In this document: piece after piece, positions 28,757-42,114 of the stretch
Layout: every line of letters starts with the position of its first letter
Position numbering within the stretch: position 1 is the first letter of the stretch
Origin: Paraspadella gotoi
Taxonomy: Eukaryota > Chaetognatha
NCBI GenBank assembly: GCA_051294375.1
Contig: CM119266.1
Span: forward strand, 24,168,411-24,232,410
Direction of reading: 5' to 3'
Length of the DNA: 64,000 nucleotides
The notes under the pieces: model-generated
What the model was told of the DNA's origin: nothing
Seen by the model: only the letters and a program-made list of their open reading frames with translations
Databases searched by the model: none
Made by a program: the position numbers and the translations under genes

Positions 28757-30120
28757 CTGCCATGGCCATCCAGCCCATGGTGACGGGTCGTAGTTGTTGT
28801 AAGCGGCGGCGGCGGCGGCCGCCGCTGCCATCGTCAACGCCGCGCTGGTTCCGTTGGACGCGCGGCGATGGCCGAGCCGACGCCGCAGTCAGCCGCGGCG
28901 GAGGACGCCGCTCCTACGACATTGTTATTGCCGTGCGCGGCGACGCCGCCGCTCAGCGCAGCTGCCGTCGCCGCGGCGGAAGCAGACGCTCTCGAGTTCG
29001 TGGGCGCGACGACGGCCGAGGAGCAGGCGAAATCTAGCGAGGAGCGTGGTTAAACTGGAGGCGGACTGCGAACAAGAGGGCGCTCCCGAAGAGGAAGGCG
29101 CAGAGTATCTGCTCGACATGACGGAGAGGCATCCGGTCGGAGGCGCGGAGGGCGTGTGATGTTGCTGTTGTTGCTGCTGCTGTTGGGGCGGCGAGACTGA
29201 CCCAGGCACCGTTGGCGGGGAGATGGCGGGCAGCGGGGAGACAGGGCTGTGACTGGAGTGAGGGTGGGTGGGGCAAATGGGCGGAAGAGGATGGGGCGAC
29301 GTTAGGGAGGGACGGCGGTGGGGATTGACTGTTGACGCCGCCCTCGGATTGCTGTTGCTGCTGATGATGGTGATGGTGATGGTGTTGCCCGTGCGGGTGA
29401 GAGTTTCCGCCGTGGACGGCGTGGTCGTGACTGCTGCCGTTTTGGCTCTGATGCTGTTGCTGTTGCTGCAGGTGATGCTGCAGCGAGGAGGCTTGGTGGT
29501 CATCAGTTCCGATTGTCGTTCGTCGACGGAGGCGGCGTAGGAGTCGAACGACGCCGCCGACGCCGCGTGACTCTTGGCGGCGTGAAGCAGCGGCGCCGCC
29601 GGGTGAGGCACGGGAGCCGCGGCGTCGATTTGGTAAGGGTGGTGAGGGTGATGAGCGTTGAAATTCATGGCGCCGTAGCGACTTGGAAGCCCGGAACCAG
29701 AGAGGCGTTGGTGATCCAGGGCGCCGCCTCCTCCCCGACGACGCCGTGAAAGTGAGGGTGATGGTGATAATCGGCGGTGAGAGAGATAGGCGTGGCGCAC
29801 CGCCCATCGGTCCGTTGACCAACGCCGAAGCCACTCCGCCGCCGAGAGACCCGGCGATCCTCCACTCCCGCCCATCGACGACGCTGGGTGATGACAGTAG
29901 CCCGAGGAGCCCGGCGGCGTCGGCGGGTGACCCAGAGCGGCACCGCGCCCCCGCCGAAGGGAGAGAGGCTCTCGTTGAGCCCGAAGTTGGAACCCGTCGT
30001 CGGGGTGGTTGACATCGAGTGGACGTCCGGGGATCCGTAGTATTGGTGGTGGCGGGTGGGTGGTGGGTGGTGGTGGTGGTGGTGGGGATGGGGGTGGTTG
30101 TTGTACAGGGTCGTTTCCAT
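28757..30120 (-). pseudogene. Frame-broken duplicate of the transcription-factor-like exon (copy C)
   Basis: This segment matches the exon at 15480-16857 almost base for base, including the ATG (30120) and the same donor. It is 14 bases shorter overall. Small indels break the frame several times: one G is missing near 28787, there is a five-base difference near 29840, and more lie near 29045, 29270, 29500 and 29690. Because the differences are nearly all short indels in repeats or GC runs, uncorrected sequencing error is more likely than true pseudogene decay. If copies A and C are one locus, they should be merged to recover the correct frame. Confidence 0.5.
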
Positions 30121-30973
30121 CTTTTCTTTTTTTTTCTTTCTTTTTTTTTCATTTGATTTTCTTTTTTCTTTTTCAAGAGGAGTCAATCTCTCTCCGATCG
30201 TCAAATCATTATTGTCTTCCTCCGTTATCCTTATCATTTTTTTCCGCGAGAAGAGATTTTTATTTTTATTATCTTCTTTTAACGACGCGAAAATTATTCT
30301 CTTTTTTTTTTTTGGCGGGCCGAGGACTTGAAAACGCGGCGGTCCGTTAACGACGCCTCGGCGGCCGATGGCGGCGAATCGAAGAAGAGGTGAGGAGATG
30401 AGGGGGGGGAGGCGGCGCTGAATTATAAAATAGGATGATTTTTATTTTACGGGCCACCGCGTCGCCGTCGCCGCCGCCAACGATGACGACGACGTTTTAA
30501 AATTCTTCGGGAGAAAGAGAGAAGAGGGGAGGAACCGACGTATAAAGATGAGGTAATAACAATAAAATGGGAGAGAGAGAGAGAGGGAGAGAGAGACACA
30601 CACGGAGAGGACATAACAGGAGAAAAAGAGAGAGAGAGAGAGAGATAAAGAGACCCGTAGAAAAAATAACTTTTCCCTCTTTTATTTTCCCTCTCTTTTT
30701 TTTGTTTTTTATTTGGCGAAAGAGAGAGAAAGGCGGACGGTGGACGTCGACGAGAAGGTTTTAAAAACAACGATAAAGTTTACGATTCGGCAGTAATGCC
30801 GTCGTTCGGGGAGGACGAGAGGCCATGTCGTCGTCGTCGTCGTCGTCGCGGTGTATTGGCGAAGTATAAAAAAAGTATCAAAACGAGAGAAAGAGAGAGA
30901 GACAGATAGAATAAAATAAACGGCGAGATTGAGAGAAATTTTTACGAACGAAGAGGTCACGTGTATATTCGTC

Positions 30974-31187
30974 NNNNNNNNNNNNNNNNNNNNNNNNNNN
31001 NNNNNNNNNNNNNNNNNNNNNNNNNNNNNNNNNNNNNNNNNNNNNNNNNNNNNNNNNNNNNNNNNNNNNNNNNNNNNNNNNNNNNNNNNNNNNNNNNNNN
31101 NNNNNNNNNNNNNNNNNNNNNNNNNNNNNNNNNNNNNNNNNNNNNNNNNNNNNNNNNNNNNNNNNNNNNNNNNNNNNNNNNNNNNNN
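30974..31187. other. Assembly gap, 214 N, over an (AG)n tract
   Basis: Flanks match copy A at 17707 and 17821, where the intervening 113 bases are almost pure (AG)n, so the missing sequence is very likely that microsatellite. Confidence 0.95.
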
Positions 31188-31522
31188 CGGATGAGGAGAG
31201 GAAAAGAGGGGGAAGATTTTATCCCATTCTCTTTTCTCTCTCTTTTAACTTTCTCTAGTTTTTCTTCTTCTTTCTTCTTCGTTTTCGCGTTTGTGTGTGA
31301 GTATACTTTTTTTCGTGTGTGTGCGCGGTCCCGTAATAACTGTTTGTCGTTACGACTCTAGGTAACGGCTTGGAGGTTGGCTTCGGCCCTTCGGAAACTG
31401 CGAGAAGTAAAAAGACTCGCTCGTTAAAACGCTCCCAACTCTCTCTCTCTCTTTCTTTCTCATGAACAAAAAGCCTCTATATAACTCGTTTTACGATCGC
31501 CCGACCGCGGGCCGACGAAACA

Positions 31523-31560
<38 letters not shown>

Positions 31561-32213
31561 TCGGGATATCGAAGAGATGCGAAGCGACGAGCGATTCGAA
31601 GAGGGAGAGAGAGCGATGAAGAGAGACGCTGAGACATAGAGAGAGACAGAGAGCATCGTCCTTTTTTTGGAAGAATTTCCCCGGGAGGAAAAGTCGAAGA
31701 GAAGAAGAGGAAAAATTGAAAGCGAGTTTGAGAGAAAAAAAACCCGAGAGATGGCGAGACAGAGACGGTGAATCAAAAAATCAAAAATGCGAAAAAAAAG
31801 AGCAAAAGAGAAACATTGGGAGAGATTAAACGGAGATAGGGAAAGAGAGAGAGAGAAAGACTCGCTAGTGTTATGGTAATTAACACCGTCTTTCTTTCTT
31901 TCTTTCTGTCTCTCTTTATCTCCCTCCCTTTTTCTCTCTCTCTCTTTTCTGTGTTTTTCTCTCTCTCTCTCTCTATCCTTTGGGTTTTTCTAAAGAGAGT
32001 TGGTATTCAGACGATAGGGAAAAGTAAAGGCGACCCAATCGGAGGAGGAAGAGGAGGAGAACGAGGAGAGACTTATGAGTAGAAGAGGAAGATGAGGAGG
32101 AGCAGAATTAGGAGGAGGAGGAGGATTTGTTCATTCTCTCTCTCTCCTTCTCTCTCTCTCGTCTCTCTCTCTCTCTCTCTCCTTCTCCTCTCTCTTCTCT
32201 CTCTCTCTTCTCT

Positions 32214-32254
<41 letters not shown>

Positions 32255-32525
32255 TCTCCTCTCTTGCCTCGAGATTCAATACAAAGGCCCTTCTCAACCT
32301 TGCCATTTGAGTCCTGACCTGAGCACGATGACGACGATGACGACGATGACGACGATGATCACGATGACGAAAATGACGACGAATTTAACGATAACGACGA
32401 AATAGCCCCGAGTCACTATAAAAAGGCCAACAATATCTTTAATATCTCGGCACTAAATTCACGGGCATAAAAAATAAACAGGCTGATTCAATATTTGAAC
32501 ATTTAGTTTTAATTGATTCTATGCA

Positions 32526-32645
<120 letters not shown>

Positions 32646-34387
32646 AGATTCTCACCGTATGCAAGGGTCCTCTGGCGTGGAATGAGTGGAATCAGGTTTC
32701 TTGGGTCGCGAGAGACTGCGAAGAGAAAAATCACCAAAAGACCATCGATACCACGGGACGGAATTAAAGGAAGAGGATCCACGTTTGCGGATTTTAAAAA
32801 CCCAAGCTTTCTGGATTATCAGTTCGATCGCATATCCTTACTATTTTTGTAGATAATGAAACCAGCTAAAAAATATTTTTTATTGAAGTTTCTAACATCT
32901 TAAATTTTTTTTCAGTTTTTACACCTAGATGTTTTTAAATGGGTGTTGTTTTCAGAAAAAGTAATCAGTTTTTAAAAATGTTTTGGAGACCACAGAAAAC
33001 AGCAATTTTCATCGTTTTAAAAACAAAACGAAAGATTCGATAACATTATTTTGGTAATTTGGATGTTAGTCGCGAAACAAGCCTTTTCTGTTTCTTTTTT
33101 TTTTCTGTTTCAATCACTCAACATTGAAATCGTATACATATCTTCCCTTCAAGAAAATATATGTGTTTGCAACTTGATTCCTTTAAATGAAAGAAAAAAT
33201 ATACGGAGCGATAACGTAAATTTCCGCGTTTTTTTCTCAATCATCACAAGTTGGACTTTTGATAAGTTTGACGTTAATTCCTTTTGTTGAAAACTGAAGG
33301 CTAAGTTCCTATATCCTTATAAACAACTACTTTAATTTAAAAAAAAAATTAATGTCAAAATAAGGGTTTGCCTCTGAATTCTCACTAGTATTATGCATAG
33401 AAGGTTAAACTTTTTTTTACAGTTTTTTTCTATTTTTTATTTTTTTTTTATTTTTATTCGTTACCGCAGACTCTATAGATTTGCATTTCAAACAAATAAT
33501 GAATTTCTCTGCCAACTCGTCCGAAAATATCAGTTCCAATGGGGGAAAAGAAACAAAATATTATTAACGTCTAGTTCATGATGCATTTCTCTTTGTTTCT
33601 TCTGAATTTTAAGAAAATAAGCTTAAATCGATATAGCAATTTTTTGACAGTTTCTATTCTAAATTCATAATTTTTTCTAAGGCAAACGATATAAACTAGT
33701 AAATTTTACAAACCTTTAATCAGAATGTTACAAATTATATTTTTTTCTTTCCATCCATTGACTTTTCCCTCCCTCGTTTAATCTTCTCCCTCCCCCCAGC
33801 CTCCCTTCTTCCCTACTTCGCTTTAACTTTTTTTTTCCTTTTTTTTTCGTTGCTTTTGTTTTGCTCGCGAGAAAGAGGAATTCCACCGCCGCCGCCGCCG
33901 CCGCCGCCACTGCCACCGCCGCCGCCGCCACTGCCGCCCGCATCTGACGGCGGATCTCTTTTTCTCCGAGATTTAGCGGCGTCCGATGGAATTTGAAGGT
34001 CAAAGGTCGCGTCCGCTTTCCCCGAGCGCCATCTTTTCCAATTCCATTTTCTCGTGGAATAAAAAATGGCGCCCGGATCCTCTTTTTTTTCCAATTCTTT
34101 TTTTTTTCCACATTTTTCTACTCTCGTTCTGAATTTTAAACAAGGCGAGAGATTCCTATGGTTTAGGGAATCGATTTCCCTGAAAGTAAAAGTTGTCAAT
34201 GAAAAAAACTATTTCGGTGTCTGTCTTTCTATCTCTTAGCTTCATTTTTTTCTTAAAAAATGTCCGAGACTGAATTGCAAATTATTTCCATCGAATATTT
34301 CCCGATTTCCAATCCCGATGAATCCATCCGAACTACACTCGTAATTTTTCATCCTTCCATCTTTTCTCTATTTTCCCGGAGATTGTG

Positions 34388-34434
<47 letters not shown>

Positions 34435-36837
34435 GAGAGAGAGGGAGGGAGAGAGAGATTCCATCCCCAGATTAAGTCGTGGTCAAGCCTTCTTCTTCTC
34501 CGGCGAGTTCTGGTTAGCCGAGGTTCTTCCCGGGAGACCCCCCCCTCTTCGCCTCTCCCCCTTCTGGCCTTTTGTTCCCCTCAACCCCTTAACCAGCTAC
34601 ACCCCCCCAGTCCCCCCCCTTCCAAATCTTGGCCATCGCCAAATCCCAGTCTCGGTGATGGACGAGGTTCGGGTTTCCATAATTTTCCCTTCTTTTGGGG
34701 GAGAGAGAGAGAAGGAGATGCGGCAGATGCTGATGCAGCTGAAATGCTGAGAAGATGTGGATTATGCGGTTGTTGTTAAAATGCAGCGCAGACGCTGCAA
34801 ATGCTAATAATGAAACGTAATTTAAGAGATACCTCGATTGGACTCACCTTTTGAAATCTTATCGGATTTTTTGCGAGACATCAAAGAAGACTCTTTCGCT
34901 TTGTGTCTGTGATTATCAGGATTGACATCGCGAAAAATCATGAGATTAGCAATGATCAGGCGGAAAATTCAAAAATGTTCCAACAAGAACGGTGATGCCA
35001 ATGTGTTGCGCCGTAGTGACTTTATTTCCGTTTGATCACATTATATATGACATGACATGAAATGACATGACATGACTAAAAAACTTTTTAAGCCTCTCTC
35101 GCCCCTCTTCGCTCCTACACTGCATTGAAATTTTATCTTTTGTTTTTTATAGTTTTAGGATTTTCTGAAGGCGGCGATAGCAGTCACTGAGATTTGAGTT
35201 TTTTTCCTGTCGTAACAAATGAGCAACCAACTATAGGCGAGTAATATGCAATTTTAACGTAAGTGGGACAGACCGACGGACAGACAGACCGACCAACAAA
35301 CCAACCAAAATGTGACTTATAGAGTTGCTCCGCGAGTACAGTAAAAACGAGGTCGCTCAGAATGAACTTCCAAGCTGGAAAATACGTCGATGAACTGATA
35401 TTGACTGGATTACGAAAAGGATGTATTTATTTTTGATAAGACAATTTACAATGAAAATGGCGATTCAAATGCATTGATTTAAACATTTAAGAATAGCTTC
35501 TAGTATGTCAGAAATAGAAAAAAAGAGATTTGCTTTTCTTCCTCTCGTTCTCTTTGGCTTTTCCTCTCCTTCTATCCCTAACTCTCTCTGGTAGAGAAAA
35601 GGAAAGAGCGACCACAACTTCTGGACACGACAAATAATTCAAGTGTTCTCAAGTCCGGCATTGTAAATAAAGTAAACACAAGCTCTGGTCTTTCGCTTCC
35701 GTTCTTTCAGTTGTTTCCCTTCTCAGACTTTACTGGTATCATCAGTGTCAACTAAACCCTACAAACCTTTTCAGCAACGACATTCCTGTTTTTGCGAAAT
35801 TTCCTACGCGAAATCCCTGGTGGACATAACAAGAAAACATTAGCGATTTTAGTTCAAACGGAAAACAATTGGATTGTTTAGTTCGAAACTTTGATCTTAA
35901 TTTGATAATAGCCGCTCAAATTATCTCGTTTTACTGGACTAATAATTTTTTGATACCAATCTGAAAAAAATCCCGCATACGAATCTTTCAATTTCGAAAA
36001 TTAGGGTTCATGTGACCTTTAGTCCTTAAATAATTGACTATAGAAATATTTAATGTATATAGAGGTAGATGTAGATGATACGCACAACTTTTGATTTTTG
36101 ATTTTTGATTTTTAAAATTCCTATTTTTGTTTTTTTTTTTTTGCGTGGCATATTAGCCACTTTAACGCAGCTTATCCTCTGTCTCTTCTTTAAATTAGCT
36201 CGGCTTATTGGTCCGTTCGATTCCGGACTGGCGCTGCCCAGACGGCGCCGCTGCCGACTCGGCGGCGCGGGCGAAAGTCGGGCTGACATTCATCGCGGCT
36301 TCTGCGCGTCGCAATGAATCAGAGGCTAAGCCAACGGCGAAGGGAGAGGATCTAACGTCTAACCTTATCGACTCTTTCTTTCTCTTCTTTCTTTCTATTT
36401 TGCTCTCTTTGTTTCATACTTTCTATCTTTCTTTTTTGTCTTTCTCTTCTCTGTTTTTTCTCTTCTTCCCTTCTAGTTTTGCAGGCTTACGTTATTTTTT
36501 TATTTCTTTCTTTCCTTCTCTCTTTCTATCTCTCGTTCTTTCTCTTTTGTTTCGGTCTTGCTCTTCTCATTTCTTATTTTCTTTTGCCTTCCATATTCAT
36601 ACCTGCTCCGCTATGTAAAGAGACGACCACTGCCTTATCAAATTTAATCTTCAACTAAAGAAAATTAAAACTTTCACATAAATAAAATGAAGCTGGACAC
36701 TTGCGCTATTTGGCACGACGCGACAATTCCCTTCCAAGAGGCCCCCTCGCGCCCTACCCCCCACTCCTCCTTACTACACTCTCGGTCCGAAAGAGTTTTA
36801 ATTTTCTCGTCGCTGCGACGACCGGCGTTGTCTCTCC

Positions 36838-36850
36838 GTCGCTTAGCAAC
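36838..36850 (+). promoter_or_regulatory. X-box-like (RFX) motif
   Basis: GTCGCTTAGCAAC resembles the RFX X-box pattern (GTNRCC...RGYAAC) in a CpG-rich stretch at 36780-36920. No neighbouring exon was recognised. Confidence 0.2.
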
Positions 36851-38479
36851 GGCGGAGCTTCGTTAGAAATCGCGAGATCTTTGCTTAAGTTGCGAGTTTT
36901 CTTGTCGCGTACGCCATCGAAATGAAAGAAGGGACTTTGAGAAGGGAAGGGTGAAAGAGGAAGGGAGTAGGGGAAAGGAAAAGGTTATAATGGAAAGGAG
37001 AAAGGAAAAAAAAAGTAATTCTTAGGAAAACGAAAATAAGGAAAAGGACCTTTTAATTAAGAAGATGATGACTAAATTTGTTATCAACAATATTCATGAG
37101 ATTAGAGTAAACAGCTTTGATTTAAAACCTACCAAAAAGCAATATTAACTTATTTGCTTATCAATGTAAGTATGTATAAAGGATAATAAATTTATTTTAC
37201 CTCATCTATTTTATCTCAAGCCCTCCCGAAGAATTAGGAATAAGTTGTTGATGAAAAATTAAAGAAAAAAGTAATTTTTTTAAAAGAAATTTCGCAAATC
37301 AAGTTGCGAGTTTGGATTTGAAATAAATTGAAAAAGCGAAAATGTCATTCAGAATAATGGATAAAATTTTATGGTGGACGATATTTAAAGAGGAGAAATA
37401 TGAGCTGCAGCCAGAAATAAAATAGACTCTCGGAAAAGGGCGCGGTTGAAAGGGTTGGGTGGCGGATTCCGGTCGGTCATTCGGGTTTGGTAACAGGAAT
37501 TAGAAAAGTGATACTTGGGATGAGAAAGTTTTGCTTTTAAAAACAGAGCCGATCAACCGCGTTGTCGATCTTGCATTGGCTGGACTTGAACAACGTTGGT
37601 CAATAAATGTTTTACCAATGCCGGCTTGTAAATATTTTCTTACATGATTTTTCGTTGTTTACCAGAGGAATGGTTGATTAGATGCGGTCATACTACAATC
37701 AAAAACTTTTAAATTAAAAACAAAACAAAAAACTAAAAGTTAATATCGATTAAAAAAAAACGATCGAAATAAGTTTGGTAATTCGACGTCGAAGCGCGCA
37801 ACCTCTCTCGTCTTTGCCTTTCCGATATCGACACATCATCTCCGAATCCCGATTTTTTTTTTATATTTAATCATTCCGTCCCGATAATTAAATCCATAAT
37901 TCACACGATGGCCTCGTCTACGTTGTCTCTCTCTCCCTCGGATCCGCGTGTCGCCTCAGCGCCGCTCGGCGGATAAATTTACAATCAACGACACAGAGTA
38001 GGTTTTTTTTTTTAAATTTTCGTATTCACTTTAAAAGTTAAAAAAAAAAAAGAAGAAACTATATAGATATATTTTTGTCGAGTCGTTCCCTCCCTCGGTT
38101 CGTCTCAAGCTGTCATTTTCGCATTAACTCTCCCCCGATTCTCCTTTCATTCCTTTTTGATTTAAGCGCGGCGAGATCCACTTTGCATAAATAAGCCCGA
38201 CGCCGAAACATTTATGTCTCTCCTACCCGCCAGTGATGATAGTCTTTCCGCGCGCCGCCAAAAGGGGGGGCGGGGGTGGAGAGGGAGAGGAAGGTCGAGA
38301 GGGAGGAAGAAAGAAAGAGAGAGAGAGGATGGGCGAGGGAAAGAGAGAGAGTAAAATGAGCGAGAGATTACACCGGGAGAATTTTTGAAAAAAAAAAAAC
38401 ACCTCGTAACGTTATGACTCTTTTTTCGCCCGCGAGTTTATGGACAATATATTTTTTTACAAAAGTACGTCGCGCAGCG

Positions 38480-38480
38480 C

Positions 38481-38535
<55 letters not shown>

Positions 38536-38567
38536 GTCTCTCTCTCTCTCTCTCGTCTCTCTCTCTG
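38480..38567. repeat. (CT)n microsatellite, interrupted
   Basis: CT tract with two G interruptions. Confidence 0.95.
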
Positions 38568-39411
38568 TTCGTATCAAGGACCTTAAACGCCCCCTCCCGA
38601 CTCTCAAGCTTTTTGCCGCGCTCTTTTTCCAGTCCCAGGGTTTCGAGAGACATGACGCGTTCGTCGTACTTTATCCCCTCTGGGCGCACAAAAAAGTTAT
38701 TACCTCTTTCACTCTCTTTCTCTATCTCTCTCTCTCCCTCTCTCTCTTGTCTCGCGAGTCTAAAAAATCGGTCCCGGCTCGGTCTCTATCACGCTATGTA
38801 CGGCGGAGATCCCATATTTCACCCAGTGGGCCCTTCGTGTAAATTGCGCCGTAAATCCTCATCGTTTTAACATTAACTCGATACTATTTTTTTTTCTCTC
38901 CAGAAAATTCTGGGGTCGCCGATTCAAGACGCCGACTCGCGGTTTCGGAAAGATCGAGAAATTAGCGGGAGAGAAAGAAAGGCTTGGGATCGTTGGATGC
39001 GTCCACGTGGACCAGAGACGTGGACTAAGGCATTTGTGTTTCCGGTTTTTCTTTACTTTTTAATTTTTATAGTTTAATACGCAGTTGCTGTTGAGAAGTC
39101 GATACCAGTCAATTATGATTTATTTTAAACTTGCGGCGTTCCGTAAATAGTTATAGAAGTCGTTTATTTATTACACTACTCTGGTCTTCTCACACTATAA
39201 CGATAACTTCTTTGGCGATCTCATTTTAAAATATCGTCCAAAACTGAACTTTACGAATTAAGTGTTTACTTTTCTAAGTAGCAGCTTCTTCAATACAATA
39301 AAAGACCTTCTAGTTTCAACGACGCATTTTTACACCCGCCGAAATCCTTACTAAGTTGAAGGTGTTGTTTTCCCGTTGACTTTCAAACCGAAACGAAATC
39401 GAGTTTTAAAA

Positions 39412-39416
<5 letters not shown>

Positions 39417-39462
<46 letters not shown>

Positions 39463-39464
39463 CT
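39417..39464. repeat. (TC)n microsatellite
   Basis: About 20 pure units, then GTCTCTC. Confidence 0.95.
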
Positions 39465-40495
39465 TCTTTACCTCTCTATGCATCAATTAAAGTGTTTTCC
39501 AGGGCACAGGTGGACGCGTTTATTGCTTTAAAGTAATAAGAGTCTTTAGAAACGTTTCACAGTTAGATTTGTGACAAGATAATTGGAATGAAAGTGGTGT
39601 TACTTTTTTTTTAATTGTTGTCACTTGTTTAGTAAACTTTAAACGTTTAGTCGTCATAAGATTGCGGAACATCGTGCAATTGAATTAAAATTTCTGTATT
39701 TGACTTCATTGTAGGAAAATAAGAAATGAATACGACTTATCACCAAAAGAAATTAGACTTTATTTTCCTTCTTTATTTTCATTCAGCGAATTTGTCGAAT
39801 TCGCTTTCAGTTTTCCATGGCAACCATCGATAGGATTCCCTAATTGAATGGCTTGTACCCATCTCATCGGAATATTTGATCCACTCAGTATCGAAGACGA
39901 CGATGACGACGAAGGCGACGACAAAGACGATGACGAAGACGACGACGATGTAAGAGTGACCACGATGACGAAAACGACGACGAAGATAATGATGATGATG
40001 ACGACGACGTCTCGAGCCTCAAGGGAAAATTGGTTTCGCGGTCGAACGAACGATGAGTGACGAAAATTTATGAGCCAGACTTTTTTTAGCTCTAATAGGA
40101 TGTCACGATCGGGCAGTTCGACTTACAGGGTAAACAGTCAGAGAATAAGGTTCACGTGTTTATTAGACAATATTGAGCTGAAGATTATGAAATTGGTACA
40201 ACCAATATAAAAATTATCCATTCATTTAATAATTAAGCTATCTTGCCCCTGACTTTGGACAGGCTTTTGTGGTTTAAGGCCTCCATCACTCTTACAAGAT
40301 AATGACATAGCATGTCCCTGCCAGCTTTCAATCAAGACTCTCTCACAGTCTCGCTTATTCACTCCCAGAGTACCTGGCTTCCTTATATTTTTTTTAGTCT
40401 TCCTTATATTCACGTAACTCATTGCGGCCATAATTTAAGTATATCGCTTTGGTTTAGAAATCTATTATACTCAACGATTACATCGTCATCTGTAA

Positions 40496-40830
40496 ATCAC
40501 CACGAGATCACTTCAAGATTACCACTCTATCACTACTAGGTCACCACGAGATCACCACTCGATCACTACTAGGTCACCGCGATATTTCCCAATCGCCACT
40601 CGATCGGCTCTCGATTGTTTTGTGTTCGTCTTTCGATCGCCTTCTTTTCGCCCCTCGATCGTCCTAATTTCGCCCCTCGATCGTCATCGTCCCTTTCTTA
40701 TCCTCGCCATCTCAGAGGGCGTCAATGATTTCAGACCACAAAAGGATTACATGGGATTAACGTCGGAATCGCTAGAGATTAACATTGGGATTACATCGGA
40801 TTATCTCCAGATTAAGTCCGAAAGATCACC
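40496..40830. repeat. Diverged 11-bp-period tandem repeat
   Basis: From 40496 to 40583 eight consecutive 11-mers of the form ATCACCACTCG / ATCACTACTAG / GTCACCACGAG can be laid end to end. After a short phase slip, GATC or a variant recurs every 11 bases from 40591 to 40690 (units such as GCCCCTCGATC). From 40743 to 40830 eight further units are built on GGATTA. Eleven is not a multiple of three, so this is not coding repetition. See the finding. Confidence 0.7.
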
Positions 40831-40919
40831 ACTTTTTTTAATGAATTTTCTGAGTGTAAAAAAAACTGGGAAAGAGAAGGTTGACCGACGTTACCATTGA
40901 CCCATTGACCAATATAATC

Positions 40920-40922
<3 letters not shown>

Positions 40923-40973
<51 letters not shown>
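40923..40973. repeat. (AG)n microsatellite
   Basis: About 25 units with one AT interruption, 93 bases after the 11-bp repeat. Confidence 0.95.
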
Positions 40974-41231
40974 CATCCGCCTCACTAATTGTGTCTGTTT
41001 TTTTTTCGAGAAAACTAAACGCTTGTTTTAGAATATTCAATTTTTTATTCATAAAAATATTTATTGAGTAGTGTTAAATATTTTTAGATATTTTTTTTGG
41101 AAATACTTTACTGTTTAATTTTTATTTATGTTTTTTCTCATTTTTTTTTCTCTTTCATAGTTTCTATTTCTTTCTCTTTTTTGATTTGCTTCTTTATTTC
41201 TCTGTATTTTTTCTTTCTGTATTTTTTTGGT

Positions 41232-41263
41232 TCTTTTTTTCTTTTTTTCTTTTTTTCTTTTTT

Positions 41264-41322
<59 letters not shown>
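41232..41322. repeat. Compound CTTTTTTT then (CTTT)n microsatellite
   Basis: Four 8-base units (C plus seven T) pass directly into about eighteen 4-base CTTT units, on a T-rich background from about 41050. Confidence 0.85.
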
Positions 41323-41323
<1 letters not shown>

Positions 41324-41428
41324 ATGCTTTCTTTCGATTTCTGCGTCCGATTTTGAAGCGACGTGCATCACTGGTCACGTGACTTTTATGACTCTCGCTC
41401 CCTCTCTGCTTTTGCTCTCTGTCACGGG

Positions 41429-41528
<100 letters not shown>

Positions 41529-42114
41529 ACAAAAAGGGTTAAGCGAAAACCATAGGGAGTCTGCCTTGTGAGAGCAAAGAAAACTTTGAATGGAGGGGGA
41601 AATACTTTGAAATGTTTCTTTGATGAGTTTCGAAGCGCCGTCTAAAAACCGACTGAAAGAATGGGGAAAAAATTTTTTTGAAAAAAAAAATCAGTGGGTA
41701 TAAGAGTAGAGTGGGGGGTGTGGTGGGGGGGGAGGCTCGGTTAGGGGTGAGTTGATAGAAAGGGGCAGGAGATTGAGCTAAAAAAAAAGGTGAAAAACCC
41801 GTAAAAGTCTAAAGGTCCGATGATGACGGTGACGGTGACGACTGCCGAGATTCGTCATTGTTTTGAACGTCGTCGTCGTCGTCGTTCTCATCGTCGTGGT
41901 TTTTGTCTTCGTCGTCATCTTTTTTTTCGGGTCCGATTATAGCAGAATCAGACTCTATAATCCACCTTATCGGTCTGTCGGTCCACCCCCTAAATCAGTC
42001 ACTTTAATTAACACACTTACTTCAATAGTTTATCGATATTCTTATCTTTATTAACATTTTTTTCTGTATTTATTTTTTTTATTTCCGTCGGGGGGGGGGG
42101 AAAGAAAGAAAAAA

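Larger units (their letters stand above)
35698..40495. other. Non-coding stretch
   Basis: AT-rich with a CpG-rich patch at 36180-36350, a T/C-rich block at 36365-36590, a purine block at 36930-37010 and a GAC/GAT-rich acid-coding patch at 39893-40015. No gene recognised. Confidence 0.5.

Noticed and set aside
36208-36618. 136-codon frame with a hydrophobic half resembling a membrane protein
   Set aside because: The Phe/Leu/Ser-rich half is translation of a T/C-rich block, not membrane helices.
39848-40057. Asp-rich open frame with a possible donor at about 39949
   Set aside because: The acidic run is a GAC/GAT microsatellite and the flanking residues show no family.
40496-40830. CRISPR-like regular spacing
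   Set aside because: Units are 11 bp with no spacers and the context is eukaryotic; it is a tandem repeat.
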